DNA of 64,000 bases from an uncultured Roseburia sp. (GTDB lineage: Bacteria > Bacillota > Clostridia > Lachnospirales > Lachnospiraceae). Both the position numbers and the translations under genes were made by a program. Positions 16,417 to 25,915 of this stretch are shown here, piece by piece (the first letter of the stretch is position 1; the number at the start of each line of letters is the position of its first letter). The stretch is taken from positions 62,001-126,000 of the forward strand of contig CAKREH010000005.1 in assembly GCA_934317215.1 (NCBI GenBank). The letters are read 5' to 3'. The notes beneath the pieces are model-generated. The model searched no databases, was not told where the DNA came from, and saw only the letters and a list, made by a program, of their open reading frames with translations.

Positions 16417-16596
16417 TTATGCAAAAACCATTCTATCCATATAATTGGAAAACTTATCTATCTCGGTTTTCACCGTTTCTTCGGTCAAGTGACTATATAA
16501 ATCTAATGTGATTTTTATTGAGCTATGTCCCATCATTTGGGATAGCATTTTATAACTTTTTGTTTTTTCTCGCATAACGATATTCAAATGTCTTTT
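16417..16596 (-). pseudogene. C-terminal relic of a phage-type tyrosine integrase
   Basis: In the 350 bp between thiN and ychF, a 59-codon open stretch ends at TAA 16417-16419. It reads KRHLNIVMREKTKSYKMLSQ, then MMGHSSIKITLDLYSHLTEE, then a final helix. This matches the tail of tyrosine recombinases: the LGHSSI box and, some nine residues later, the nucleophile Tyr in LDLYSHL. Two stops lie directly upstream in the frame (TAG and TGA), and no conserved Arg or RHT block precedes it, so only the tail survives. Downstream is a tandem ATGGGGGACAA repeat (16361-16383, minus strand), like the 3' region near attachment sites. An inactive trace of an integrated element. Confidence 0.8.
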
Positions 16597-16658
16597 CTAC
16601 TCTCAAAGTCTTGTTTTACAAATCAAAACAAATTGTTCATAGTATGCATAATCCATTT

Positions 16659-17351
16659 CTATGATTCATCCGCCATTGCCGCATCATCCCGCGATTCAAT
16701 GACGATCAATATTCCATTTTCGAATGTAATCTCTGCCTGTTCACCGGTGATCTCATTACTCACTCCAATCGAACAGAAGCCCTTTAAGCAATAATCAGCA
16801 AGCGGATATTTAAATCCTGTGAGATACAAATGCTCCACCTGCATGGTATACGGAATCAGTGAAACATATTTTCCAAACTGTTCCTCTTTCTTTAATATCA
16901 TGCCGCGGTCTGTCATACAGATACGGTTGTTTGCATCCAGCAGCTCAATTTTAATTCCCTGCCCTAAACCTATGCCCAGAAGTTCAATATTACCAAGCAC
17001 ATGATCTAATCTCGAACCGGTACCTCCAAGCACTGTAATGTGCTCCGCACCCATGGAAATTGCAAGCCGCAGTGCAAACTCTGTATCGGTATCATCCTTC
17101 ACCGGATTTAATTTATGCCAGATAATCCCCTCTTTACATTGAAACCATTCGAGCGTTTCCCTGCTTACCGAATCAAAATCACCGATAATAACCTGTGGTA
17201 TGATCCCATTTCTCCGAAGAAATTCCATTCCTGAATCTGCAGCGATTAATGTTTTTTCAGCAGCTTTTTCCAGTACTGACACTGCAAATGTATCTTTAAT
17301 TTTTCCACCGGAAATAATAAAAAAATGTTTCACCCGCACTTCTCCCATCAT
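16659..17351 (-). CDS. thiN: thiamine pyrophosphokinase
   Basis: 230 residues. It transfers pyrophosphate from ATP to thiamine to give thiamine diphosphate. Family blocks: LIAADSGMEFLRRNGIIPQVIIGDFDSV (substrate and metal region with DFDS), then KDDTDTEFALR and GGTGSRLDHVLGNI (the conserved GxxGxRxDH). The C-terminal barrel (YTMQVEHLYLTGFKYPLAD, SIGVSNEITGE) is complete. The start codon ATG 17351 overlaps the rpe stop by ATGA, so translation is coupled. Neighbours match the Bacillus order rsgA-rpe-thiN. No TPP riboswitch is seen; it is part of the housekeeping operon. Confidence 0.94.
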   Translation of the reverse strand: MMGEVRVKHFFIISGGKIKDTFAVSVLEKAAEKTLIAADSGMEFLRRNGIIPQVIIGDFDSVSRETLEWFQCKEGIIWHKLNPVKDDTDTEFALRLAISMGAEHITVLGGTGSRLDHVLGNIELLGIGLGQGIKIELLDANNRICMTDRGMILKKEEQFGKYVSLIPYTMQVEHLYLTGFKYPLADYCLKGFCSIGVSNEITGEQAEITFENGILIVIESRDDAAMADES

Positions 17352-18001
17352 GCATTGATAATATTTAAGAAGCGGATCGTATTTTCTGTCACATCCCCGG
17401 AAAAAACCGCGCTTCCTGCAACAATGATATTTGCTCCCGCATCCATCAGCTCTTCCACATTCGAAAGATTCACACCGCCATCTACTTCAATATCCGTCTT
17501 AAGTCCCTGTTTATCTACGATTTTTCTTAATTCCCGGACTTTCTCCACCGTATAAGGGATCAGCTTCTGTCCTCCGAATCCAGGATTTACAGTCATAATA
17601 AGAACCATATCTACTTTTTCAAGTACACAGGATATCGCAGAGACTGGTGTTGCAGGATTGATGGCAACGCCCGCTAAAAGTCCTTTTTCTTTGATTTTTT
17701 CGATCGTGCGGTCAAGATGCCTGCAGCTCTCTGCATGGACAGTGATAAGGTCTGCGCCCGCCTCGGCAAACTCATCAACATAACGTCCCGGTTCCTCGAT
17801 CATCAGATGAACATCAAAAATACGGTCCGTGCACTCTCTTATAGAACGGATGACCGGCATTCCAAATGAAATACTCGGAACAAACATTCCGTCCATAACA
17901 TCAATGTGGACATACTGTGCCCCGGCCTCATCAAGTTCTTTTATCTGTTCTCCAAGCCGGCAAAAATCTGCCGATAATATAGATGGTGATAAACAATTCA
18001 T
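17348..18001 (-). CDS. rpe: ribulose-phosphate 3-epimerase
   Basis: 217 residues, complete TIM barrel. It interconverts ribulose-5-phosphate and xylulose-5-phosphate. Characteristic pieces: LSPSILSADFCRLGEQI, HIDVMDGMFVPSISFGMPVI (metal-binding His and Asp), DVHLMIEEPGRYV, VNPGFGGQKLI and EVDGGVNLSN with GSAVF near the end. ATG 18001 follows GGAGG by 5 bases. It overlaps thiN by 4 bases and follows rsgA by 29 bases. Confidence 0.96.
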   Translation of the reverse strand: MNCLSPSILSADFCRLGEQIKELDEAGAQYVHIDVMDGMFVPSISFGMPVIRSIRECTDRIFDVHLMIEEPGRYVDEFAEAGADLITVHAESCRHLDRTIEKIKEKGLLAGVAINPATPVSAISCVLEKVDMVLIMTVNPGFGGQKLIPYTVEKVRELRKIVDKQGLKTDIEVDGGVNLSNVEELMDAGANIIVAGSAVFSGDVTENTIRFLNIINA

Positions 18002-18030
18002 TTCTTCCTCCGTAACCTTAGTCCCTGATT

Positions 18031-18909
18031 TTAATACTTTCGAACAGCCTTTAATTCCTCATACAATAATTTATAGTTTTCATACCGCAGCGGACTGATG
18101 CTTCCCTCTTCTAATCCCTGTCTCACGCCACAGTCCGGCTCGCTGATATGATTACAGCCCTGAAATCTGCAATACGGCTCCCATTTCTGAAACTCCGGGT
18201 AAAATTCCTTTAAGTCTTCTTTTTCCATTCCCGGAATATAAAGTGTGGAAAATCCTGGAGTATCCATAATATAGGTATCCCCGCCGACCGGTATGATCTC
18301 GGAATGACGTGTAGTATGTCTTCCGCGCTCGATCTTGCGGCTAACCTCCCCTGTCTGCATGGTGATATTCGGCTGCAGACGGTTCACAAGAGAAGACTTC
18401 CCAACTCCGGACGGACCTGCAACTGCCGCTGTTTTTCCCTTCAAAAGTTCTAACAGTCCGTCCACACCCTTCTCCTCTTTTGCACTGACATAGAGTGTCT
18501 GGTACCCACATGATTCATAAACATCCGCAAACGCATGCAATTCCTCTTCTGTGACCAGATCTGTTTTGTTAAAGCAGATTGCAGCCGGCACATTCTGATA
18601 TTCCATCATAACAAGAAAACGATCCAACAGATTAAAATTAGGCTGTGGTTTTGCAGCTGCAAAAATGATCAGTGCCAGATCAATATTTGCCACTGCAGGG
18701 CGCACCAGCTCATTTTCCCTCGGCAGTATTTTTTCGATATTTCCTTTTTTATGTTCCTCATCTAACACGGCAATCTCAACATTGTCCCCCACCAGAGGCT
18801 TGATATTCTGATTTCGGAATATGCCTTTTGCCTTACACTCATAGATTCCGGACTCTGCCACATGAATGTAGTAGAATCCGGAAATTCCTTTGATAATCTT
18901 TCCCCGCAT
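18031..18909 (-). CDS. rsgA: RsgA, ribosome small subunit-dependent GTPase
   Basis: 292 residues. It helps the last steps of 30S maturation. The protein is circularly permuted as usual: OB fold (1-65), then G4 CFNKTD, the P-loop GPSGVGKSSLVN (about 168-179), G3 DTPGFS, and the C-terminal zinc motif CRFQGCNHISEPDCGV. Its ATG (18909) sits 17 bases after the prkC stop. In Bacillus the kinase PrkC phosphorylates RsgA (CpgA), which fits the adjacency here, though that link is inferred. Confidence 0.95.
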   Translation of the reverse strand: MRGKIIKGISGFYYIHVAESGIYECKAKGIFRNQNIKPLVGDNVEIAVLDEEHKKGNIEKILPRENELVRPAVANIDLALIIFAAAKPQPNFNLLDRFLVMMEYQNVPAAICFNKTDLVTEEELHAFADVYESCGYQTLYVSAKEEKGVDGLLELLKGKTAAVAGPSGVGKSSLVNRLQPNITMQTGEVSRKIERGRHTTRHSEIIPVGGDTYIMDTPGFSTLYIPGMEKEDLKEFYPEFQKWEPYCRFQGCNHISEPDCGVRQGLEEGSISPLRYENYKLLYEELKAVRKY

Positions 18910-18926
18910 AAATATTCCTATTGTTT

Positions 18927-21053
18927 TTATTCTTCCTGAAACTGTACATCAATTGTCTGGTCTTTTAAATCATTTCCATTTAAATCCAGCCAGGTCACTA
19001 CAATCTTACCGTTTTCCGAAAGAATACCTGTTTTTGTCAGAAGCAGTCCGCTGCTTCCAAAATCTGAGACAGTCTTACCATACCAGGTCTGTAAAACATT
19101 GCCCTGATTATCATACAAAACAATATCCGCACCCGAAATATTTGATGTATCTGACGGGAGCTGCAGACTGACATTCAGCTTATAAGTCTTTGTCGTGATC
19201 TGCTGTGCCGGCTCCGGTCCAAGGCTGACGGTGATCGTGATGGATGCCCCCGGATCTGCCTGTGTTCCCTCAGCAAGCGACTGGCCGATTACGATTCCGG
19301 CATCCGTATCACTGTATTTTGTGGTCGTTGAAACATTAAACTGCGACAAAATTTCTTTTGCCTGTTCTTCTGATTTATAAGTACTGACCACATCCGGTAC
19401 CGTGATCTTCTCAGAACCCAGACTGATCTCAAGTGTAATTGTATCTCCTTCTTTTCCCTGTGTATCTCCCCCTGGTGTCTGTGAAATCACATATCCTTCC
19501 GCAACAGAAGAACTATAGGAAGTTGTCTTTGAAACATTAAATCCCTTTGCTGCCAATGCCGCACTGGCATCGCTTTCGCTCTGTCCGACAACATTCGGTA
19601 TATCTACTGCATTTTCGCTGTTCTCTGCCGGTCCGCTGCTTATGATAACCCCGATCGTAGTATTTTTTTCAACTGTCTTTCCATCCTGCGGATCCTGGCT
19701 TATGATCTGTCCCTTTTCTACGGTATCAGAAGATGCTGTCCCATTCTGCCTGATGCCAAGTCCTGTTCCGTTCAGCTCCTGTTTTGCCTGATCCATGGTT
19801 TTTCCTGTCAGAGCTGGTACTACCACACCGTCCTTGATCTGAGTACTCTGGGTACTTTGGGTACTCTGGCTGTCTTTCGTCTGTGTCTCCGTCTTTGCTG
19901 TCTCTGTATTAGAAGAATTGTTTCTTCCGGATTTCATGCCTCCGGCTAACGTAATGCACAGATAGATAATGATGATAATGATCACTACACCCGCTGCGAT
20001 TCCCATGATTGTGATCGCTTTTTCCATCTTCGGATTGATATCGCCATCATCATCAATATCATCATCATCATCGTCGTCATCGTCATCATCGATCACCGGC
20101 TCCTGGATCCTGATCGATGCAGGGTCCACATAAACATTTGCCGTCTTCTTTTTAATCTGATTTAAATCATCTGCCCCGATCACTCTTGTCTTATCCTGAT
20201 TTGCAAGCGGTACCATCACAACAAAATCTTCATTCGGACTGATCAGTGCTTTTCTTAAATCTGCCAGAAGCGCTGTCATGGAAGCATATCTTCTGTCAGG
20301 GTTCTTCTGTGTACACTTTAAGATGATCTTTTCCATACTGATTGGAAGATTCGGTGCATAAACACTTGGCGGTACCATCTCCTCCTGCAGATGCTGGATT
20401 GCCACTGCGACTGTTGTGTCCCCGTCAAACGGGACACGCCCCGTCACCATCTCATACATCACGATACCCAGTGAGTAGATATCACTCTTGCCATCCACAA
20501 ATCCGTTTCTCGCCTGCTCCGGGGAAGAATAATGTACAGACCCCATCACATCTGAACTGATCGTATTTGATGTTGCCGCCCTCGCAATACCAAAATCTGT
20601 TACTTTTACTTTTCCCTCTGTAGAGATCATGATATTCTGCGGTTTGATATCGCGGTGAACGATATTTTTATTATGGGCAGCTTCGATGCCTCTGCCCACC
20701 TGGATTGCAATGCTGACTGCCTCCTTAAAAGAAAGCTGCCCTTTTTTCTCAATATAAGTTTTTAACGTGATTCCTTCCACATACTCCATTACAATATAAT
20801 GCAGTCCATTCTCGCTGCCGACATCGTAAATATTTACAATATTCGGATGTTCTAACCCTGCGGCTGCCTGTGCCTCGGAACGGAATTTTGTCACAAAATT
20901 AATATCCTCGGAAAACTCTGCCTTTAATACCTTGATTGCTACAAATCTTCCCAGTGTAAGATCCTTCGCTTTATATACATCTGACATTCCGCCAGCGCCA
21001 ACTTTACCTAAAATCTCATAGCGGTCTGCTATGTACATACCCTCTGTCAACAT
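18927..21053 (-). CDS. prkC: PrkC/PknB-type Ser/Thr kinase with PASTA domains
   Basis: 708 residues. It senses muropeptides or lipid II outside and phosphorylates cytoplasmic targets. Kinase domain about 10-270: GAGGMSDVY, catalytic HRDIKPQN, DFGIARA and the activation loop with SPEQARNG. An acidic run of 11 Asp plus more (about 322-337) precedes one membrane helix (347-370). Then a TQSTQS-rich linker and three PASTA domains (about 411-474, 483-546, 550-612) and a C-terminal beta domain (613-708). The Asp run is encoded by GAT/GAC triplets (about 20040-20090) and might change length by slippage. ATG 21053 overlaps the stp stop by 7 bases. Confidence 0.97.
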   Translation of the reverse strand: MLTEGMYIADRYEILGKVGAGGMSDVYKAKDLTLGRFVAIKVLKAEFSEDINFVTKFRSEAQAAAGLEHPNIVNIYDVGSENGLHYIVMEYVEGITLKTYIEKKGQLSFKEAVSIAIQVGRGIEAAHNKNIVHRDIKPQNIMISTEGKVKVTDFGIARAATSNTISSDVMGSVHYSSPEQARNGFVDGKSDIYSLGIVMYEMVTGRVPFDGDTTVAVAIQHLQEEMVPPSVYAPNLPISMEKIILKCTQKNPDRRYASMTALLADLRKALISPNEDFVVMVPLANQDKTRVIGADDLNQIKKKTANVYVDPASIRIQEPVIDDDDDDDDDDDIDDDGDINPKMEKAITIMGIAAGVVIIIIIIYLCITLAGGMKSGRNNSSNTETAKTETQTKDSQSTQSTQSTQIKDGVVVPALTGKTMDQAKQELNGTGLGIRQNGTASSDTVEKGQIISQDPQDGKTVEKNTTIGVIISSGPAENSENAVDIPNVVGQSESDASAALAAKGFNVSKTTSYSSSVAEGYVISQTPGGDTQGKEGDTITLEISLGSEKITVPDVVSTYKSEEQAKEILSQFNVSTTTKYSDTDAGIVIGQSLAEGTQADPGASITITVSLGPEPAQQITTKTYKLNVSLQLPSDTSNISGADIVLYDNQGNVLQTWYGKTVSDFGSSGLLLTKTGILSENGKIVVTWLDLNGNDLKDQTIDVQFQEE

Positions 21054-21793
21054 TCTTTCACCTCATCAGAAAATGGTTCTATCAATACAACCGTAATGTT
21101 ATCTTTGCCACCATTTTGATTAGCAGTCTCAACTAGCTTTTCTGCTTTCTCAACAATATCCCTCTGTCCTAACACGATATGTCTGATCTCATCGTCTTCG
21201 ATCATGTTTGTCAGTCCATCGGAACACATTAAAATCTCATCTCCCGGTTTTAAACTGATCTCAAAAAAATCAGCTGTCACTTCCGGCAATACACCGACTG
21301 CCCGTGTAATAATATTTTTATCCGGATGATCTTTCGCATCCTCTTTTCTTACTTCACCTAAACGAACCATTTCCTCAACCAGAGAATGATCCCTTGTAAT
21401 CTGTGTAATATTTGCCTGATTGATCACATAAAGTCTGCTGTCTCCAACATTTGCAGCATAGAGTGTATTTCCGATCACCGTTGCTGCGACAATCGTTGTA
21501 CCCATTCCACTTTTCGCCGGATCCGCATGTGCCTCTGTCAAAAGCATGCTGTTTGTCATTGATACAGCACTCTTCATAATTGCCACCGGCTCATTTTCAT
21601 TGGATTTTCCAATCAGTTCCACAAGTTTTTCAACCGTAAATCTGGAAGCATAATCACCTGCAGCGTGACCGCCCATTCCATCCGCTACTAAAAAAAGATT
21701 CGGCAGATTTCCCACAGCGGTCTCTGATGTAAACATATAATCCTGATTCATTTCCCGTCGCTGCCCGATGTGCGTCATGGAAAACGTCTTCAT
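21047..21793 (-). CDS. stp: PP2C-type Ser/Thr phosphatase, partner of PrkC
   Basis: 248 residues. PPM-family motifs with metal-binding Asp: REMNQDYMFT, VADGMGGHAAGDYASR, NVGDSRLYVI, ITRDHSLVEEMV, CSDGLTNMI and GGKDNITVVLI. It reverses PrkC phosphorylation. It is translationally coupled to prkC (7-base overlap), as in other Firmicutes. ATG 21793 has AGGAAG 9 bases upstream and follows the rlmN stop by 12 bases. Confidence 0.96.
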   Translation of the reverse strand: MKTFSMTHIGQRREMNQDYMFTSETAVGNLPNLFLVADGMGGHAAGDYASRFTVEKLVELIGKSNENEPVAIMKSAVSMTNSMLLTEAHADPAKSGMGTTIVAATVIGNTLYAANVGDSRLYVINQANITQITRDHSLVEEMVRLGEVRKEDAKDHPDKNIITRAVGVLPEVTADFFEISLKPGDEILMCSDGLTNMIEDDEIRHIVLGQRDIVEKAEKLVETANQNGGKDNITVVLIEPFSDEVKEC

Positions 21794-21805
21794 CTTCTCT
21801 ACTTC

Positions 21806-22855
21806 CTACCTTTCTGTATGACTGATATAACGTTTGCGCAGCTGTCCGCATGCACCGTCTATATCTCGGCCCATTTCCCTTCTAATTGTAACGTTAATCG
21901 CATTTTTTTCAAGCCTATTTTTAAAATTAAGAATTGCTTCATGATCCGGCTGCACATATGAGCGCTCTTTGATCGGATTGACCGGAATCAGATTTACATG
22001 ACAGTTCATACCGTGGATCAAGTCGACAAGCCTTCTTACGTCCTCATCCGTGTCATTGACACCTCCGACTAAACTGTACTCAAATGTGACACGTCTTCCT
22101 GTCTGTTCAAAATAATAGCGGCATGCCTCGATCACCTCATGGATCTCATATTTATTGGCAACCGGCATCAGTTCAAGTCTCTTCTCCTGCGATGAAGCAT
22201 GCAGCGAAAGTGCCAGTGTGATCTGCAGTTTTTTATCCGCTAATTCTCTCATTTTCGGGACAATACCGCAAGTCGACACTGTCACATTCCGCTGGCTGAT
22301 GTTCAGTCCGTTTTCATCCGTCAGAAGTTCGATAAATTTAAGCAGATTATCAAAATTATCCATCGGCTCTCCGGTTCCCATCACAACAACATTTGCGACC
22401 CTCTCCCCGGTATCTCTTGTGATCCGGTAGATCTGGTCTAACATCTCCGACGGTGTCAGTCCGCGCACCAGACCATCTAATGTGGATGCGCAGAACCGGC
22501 AGCCCATCCGGCAGCCGACCTGTGATGAAATACAGACTGAATTGCCATGTTTATAACGCATCAAAACGCTCTCGATCACGTTTCTATCATCTAACGCAAA
22601 CAGATATTTTCTGGTACCGTCTATCTTAGAAATCTGTACCGCCTCCTGCTTTAAACTTACAAAATGACATTCATTCTTTAATTTTTCCTGAAGGGATTTT
22701 GACAGATTTGTCATTTCATCGAAAGACACTGCCTGTTTTTCATGCATCCACTGATACAGCTGTTTTGCGCGAAACGGCTTTTCCCCGACAGATTCCATAA
22801 ATGATTTTAATTCTTCCAGATTCATGGATTTGATATCTGTTTTTTTCTGCTGCAT
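21806..22855 (-). CDS. rlmN: 23S rRNA A2503 (and tRNA A37) methyltransferase
   Basis: 349 residues. Radical-SAM enzyme that methylates C2 of A2503 in 23S rRNA. It shows the CxxxCxxC cluster in VGCRMGCRFCAST, the VVMGTGEPMDN motif, and the C-terminal region with the methyl-carrying Cys (INVTIRREMGRDIDGACGQL) near residue 338. The N-terminus SLEELKSF-like helix and the RAKQLYQWMHEK motif are standard. ATG 22855 has AGAGGAAGTT; it sits 30 bases after rsmB. Confidence 0.97.
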   Translation of the reverse strand: MQQKKTDIKSMNLEELKSFMESVGEKPFRAKQLYQWMHEKQAVSFDEMTNLSKSLQEKLKNECHFVSLKQEAVQISKIDGTRKYLFALDDRNVIESVLMRYKHGNSVCISSQVGCRMGCRFCASTLDGLVRGLTPSEMLDQIYRITRDTGERVANVVVMGTGEPMDNFDNLLKFIELLTDENGLNISQRNVTVSTCGIVPKMRELADKKLQITLALSLHASSQEKRLELMPVANKYEIHEVIEACRYYFEQTGRRVTFEYSLVGGVNDTDEDVRRLVDLIHGMNCHVNLIPVNPIKERSYVQPDHEAILNFKNRLEKNAINVTIRREMGRDIDGACGQLRKRYISHTER

Positions 22856-22885
22856 AACTTCCTCTTTTCATTTTTTTAAAGATGA

Positions 22886-24226
22886 CTATGAAATACGTCT
22901 TAATCTGGCGTAAAAAAATCCATCTCCAACCCGTGCTCCCGGATAAAGCTGTTCCATATCAAGCAGTTTAAATTCAGGATGTTTTCCCAAAAACCATGCG
23001 ACATTCTCCTGATTCTCTCCCGGATTGATCGTACAGGTAGAGTAGACCATGATCCCATCCTTTTTGACATAAGTACAGACCGTATCTAAAATACTGCGCT
23101 GAAGTGCTTCTAGCTCTTTCTGCTGTTCCCTGCTCATTTTATAGCGGATATCTGTCTTTTTGCGCAGCACACCAAGACCGGAGCATGGAAGATCTGCGAT
23201 CAGCACGTCTGCTGTATCTTTTGCACTCCCGTCCGGCAACGTGGCATCCCACACTTTGGCTGTCATATTTTTTATCTGATAACGGCTGATATTTTCCTCG
23301 ATCAGTCCGGTCTTATATTCGGTCAGGTCACGTGACTCCACGCTGCCAGTGCCGCCTAACATCTCCGCAAGATGAATGCTCTTGCCACCCGGAGCCGCAC
23401 AGACATCGATCACATGCGCCCCTTTTTCCGGTGCCGCAGCCTCAGCCACCATCATGGAGCTGATATCCTGTACATAAAAAAGTCCGTCCCGAAATGATGG
23501 CAGTGCCATCAGATGATCAAAACCCGAAATTGCAAATGCATATTGATATGCATCTGGATACGGCAGACCGTCATAAGAAAGTTCTTCTAACGTCTGTACC
23601 GTCACACCTTCCGCTTTTAACCGTTCTTTTAGCAGCTCCGGTGTGATCTTTGTCACATTCGTGCGTATAGTGAGCGGCGCTTCCTTTGAAAAAGCATCTA
23701 AAATCGCTTTTGTCTGCTCCATGCCATACGCGTTAAGCCATTCTTCCACGATCCACTCCGGCATGGAATAACGCACACTTAATGCCAGAACCGGTTCCTT
23801 TTCTTCATCTGGATACCGGATGGAACCACTGTTTCTTGCAATATTTCGAAGCACACCGTTCACAAATCCGCTCAATGTGGAAAAACCGCTTTTTCTCGCC
23901 AGTTTTACCGCCTCATTGCAGGCTGCCGAATCCGGCACGGAATCCATATACTGTATCTGATACACACCCATTCTTAAAATATTGCGGATGACAGGTTTCA
24001 TTTTTTTTACTTTCACTTTGGAGAACTGATCGATCACATAATCAAGTTCGATCATATGCTGGATCGTTCCCTCAACCAGCCTTGTCAGAAATGCCCGCTC
24101 GTATTTTTCCATATACTGATATTTCTCGAGTACGGCACGGAGCACCTGACTGCTGTATGCCCCGTGTTCCGTCACCTCAAGCAGAACATCAAGTGCAAGT
24201 CTTCTTGTATTTACGGTATCAGTCAT
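22886..24226 (-). CDS. rsmB: 16S rRNA m5C967 methyltransferase
   Basis: 446 residues from ATG 24226; the frame also reaches a TTG at 24244, but MTDTVNTRRLALDVLLEV is the family start and GGAGG is 11 bases before it. The N-terminal NusB-like RNA-binding domain (about 1-135) is followed by the SAM methyltransferase: VIDVCAAPGGKSIHLAEML, ADLPCSGLGVLRKKTDIR (first Cys) and MVYSTCTINPGENQENV (catalytic Cys). The start overlaps the end of the YugP-like gene by 8 bases, so translation is coupled. Confidence 0.95.
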   Translation of the reverse strand: MTDTVNTRRLALDVLLEVTEHGAYSSQVLRAVLEKYQYMEKYERAFLTRLVEGTIQHMIELDYVIDQFSKVKVKKMKPVIRNILRMGVYQIQYMDSVPDSAACNEAVKLARKSGFSTLSGFVNGVLRNIARNSGSIRYPDEEKEPVLALSVRYSMPEWIVEEWLNAYGMEQTKAILDAFSKEAPLTIRTNVTKITPELLKERLKAEGVTVQTLEELSYDGLPYPDAYQYAFAISGFDHLMALPSFRDGLFYVQDISSMMVAEAAAPEKGAHVIDVCAAPGGKSIHLAEMLGGTGSVESRDLTEYKTGLIEENISRYQIKNMTAKVWDATLPDGSAKDTADVLIADLPCSGLGVLRKKTDIRYKMSREQQKELEALQRSILDTVCTYVKKDGIMVYSTCTINPGENQENVAWFLGKHPEFKLLDMEQLYPGARVGDGFFYARLRRIS

Positions 24227-24929
24227 CACGATTACGTCCTCCAAACAAAAGAACCAGCCTTAGCAGCTGTAAGATTGCTGCCGCAGCACTTGCAACATAG
24301 GTCAGTGCCGCAGCCTTTAATACTTTTCTGGTATAAGGCAGTTCACTGTCTGATAAAATTCCCTGCTCTCCTAAAATATGGAGTGCCCTGCGTGAAGCAT
24401 TAAACTCTACCGGAAGTGTGACAAGCTGGAATAACACTGCAAATGAAAAACATAAGATTCCAAGGTTGATCAGCATTGCACCTGTGGAACGGTTGAAAAA
24501 CAGACCGATCAGGATCAGCGGCCATGCCAGTGTAGAACCAATATTTGCAGCCGGAACGATCGCCGTGCGGAGTGTCAGCGGCACATAGTTTTTCTGATGC
24601 TGGATTGCATGTCCACACTCGTGCGCTGCGACGCCGATCGCTGCGACAGAATTGCTTCCATACACGGAATCCGACAGATTCAGCGTCTTTTTTGACGGGT
24701 TGTAGTGATCCGTCAGATTTCCCGCGATATGGCAGACTGTCACATCATAAATACCGGCTGAATTTAAAATGCGCTCCGCCGCCTGTGCCCCGGTCATACC
24801 GCTCATACTGCGGCACTGGGAATATTTATTGAAAGTACTCTTTACTCTCGCAGATGCGATCAGGCAGATCACTGCACCGATCAGAACTAAAACATAAGTC
24901 GGGTCAAAACCATAATAGTAATAAGGCAT
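24219..24929 (-). CDS. YugP-type membrane zinc metallopeptidase
   Basis: 236 residues. A first hydrophobic helix near residues 10-27, then the zinc motif HECGHAIQH (HExxH-like with an inserted Cys-Gly; about 108-116) and at least two more helices (LIGLFFNRSTG region, LLVLLFG near the end). Related to the M48-like zinc proteins of unknown substrate found in Firmicutes. ATG 24929 follows GGAGGTAACCTGGT. It lies between fmt and rsmB, a common position in Clostridia. Confidence 0.88.
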   Translation of the reverse strand: MPYYYYGFDPTYVLVLIGAVICLIASARVKSTFNKYSQCRSMSGMTGAQAAERILNSAGIYDVTVCHIAGNLTDHYNPSKKTLNLSDSVYGSNSVAAIGVAAHECGHAIQHQKNYVPLTLRTAIVPAANIGSTLAWPLILIGLFFNRSTGAMLINLGILCFSFAVLFQLVTLPVEFNASRRALHILGEQGILSDSELPYTRKVLKAAALTYVASAAAAILQLLRLVLLFGGRNRDD

Positions 24930-24948
24930 ACCAGGTTACCTCCATTCG

Positions 24949-25884
24949 TTAACCACGTGTAAAATAAGTTCCCTCTTCCACCGTATAACCATTTAAAAAT
25001 GCATCTGTGGTCATACGTTTTTTTCCTTCTAACTGTACTTCAAGAAGCTCTAAAATGCCATCTCCTGTCTGTATCAGTAAACTTCCTTTTTCCGCTTTTA
25101 TAATACATCCCGGAGCTGCTTTCCTTTCATCCGGCAGCACATTTGCTCTCCATATCTTAAGTGTCTTTCCGTCAAGTCTCGTATATGCACTCGGCCACGG
25201 ATTTAAACCGCGGATCAGACATTCAATCTCTTTTGCGCTCTTATTCCAGTCAATACTTCCTAACTCTTTGTGGATCTTTGCTGTATGTGTCGCTTTGCTG
25301 TTATCCTGCGGCGTATAGACAGCCGTGCCATTTTCGATCGCTTCGATTGTTTTCACGCAGAGTTTCGCTCCAACCTCTGCAAGACGGTCAAATAAACTTC
25401 CGCCTGTCTCATCCGGCCGGATCTCCACTTTTTCTTCTAAAATGATATCTCCCGTATCGATGCCTTCATCCATGCGCTGCGTGGACACTCCGGTATACGG
25501 ATCACCGTTGATGACCGCCCACTGGATCGGTGCTGCGCCACGGTATTCAGGCAGCAGCGATGCATGTACATTCACACAGCCATATTTTGGCATATCTAAC
25601 ACCGCCTTTGGTATAATCTGCCCAAAAGCCACCACGATCATGATATCTGCATGGAAAGATTTCAGGTACTCGATACATGCGCTGTCCCTGACACGCTCCG
25701 GCTGATAGACCTCGATGCCGTGTGCTATGGCACATTCCTTCACCGGCGTATATTTTAATGCCTTGCTTCTTCCAACCGCTTTATCCGGCTGGGAGACAAC
25801 CAGCACGACCTCATGTCCGGCTTTTATGATCTCTTCTAATGTTCCAACCGAAAAATCCGGTGTTCCCATAAAAATTACTCTCAT
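24949..25884 (-). CDS. fmt: methionyl-tRNA formyltransferase
   Basis: 311 residues, complete. It formylates initiator Met-tRNA using 10-formyl-tetrahydrofolate. Visible: MRVIFMGTPDFSV, HGIEVYQPERV, the folate site with VHASLLPEYRGAAPIQWAVINGD (the catalytic Asn-His-x-Ser-Leu-Leu-Pro motif appears as NVHASLLP) and the C-terminal OB domain that binds tRNA (AYTRLDGKTLKIWRA). Follows def in the def-fmt order; 31 bases separate the two. Confidence 0.97.
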   Translation of the reverse strand: MRVIFMGTPDFSVGTLEEIIKAGHEVVLVVSQPDKAVGRSKALKYTPVKECAIAHGIEVYQPERVRDSACIEYLKSFHADIMIVVAFGQIIPKAVLDMPKYGCVNVHASLLPEYRGAAPIQWAVINGDPYTGVSTQRMDEGIDTGDIILEEKVEIRPDETGGSLFDRLAEVGAKLCVKTIEAIENGTAVYTPQDNSKATHTAKIHKELGSIDWNKSAKEIECLIRGLNPWPSAYTRLDGKTLKIWRANVLPDERKAAPGCIIKAEKGSLLIQTGDGILELLEVQLEGKKRMTTDAFLNGYTVEEGTYFTRG

Positions 25885-25915
25885 TGTCTACTCCTCATTT
25901 CTACCCGTTTTTACA

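Noticed and set aside
19840..19880. Repeated ACTCTGGGTACT units as a possible tandem repeat or CRISPR-like array
   Set aside because: They encode the TQSTQS linker of PrkC and have no spacers.
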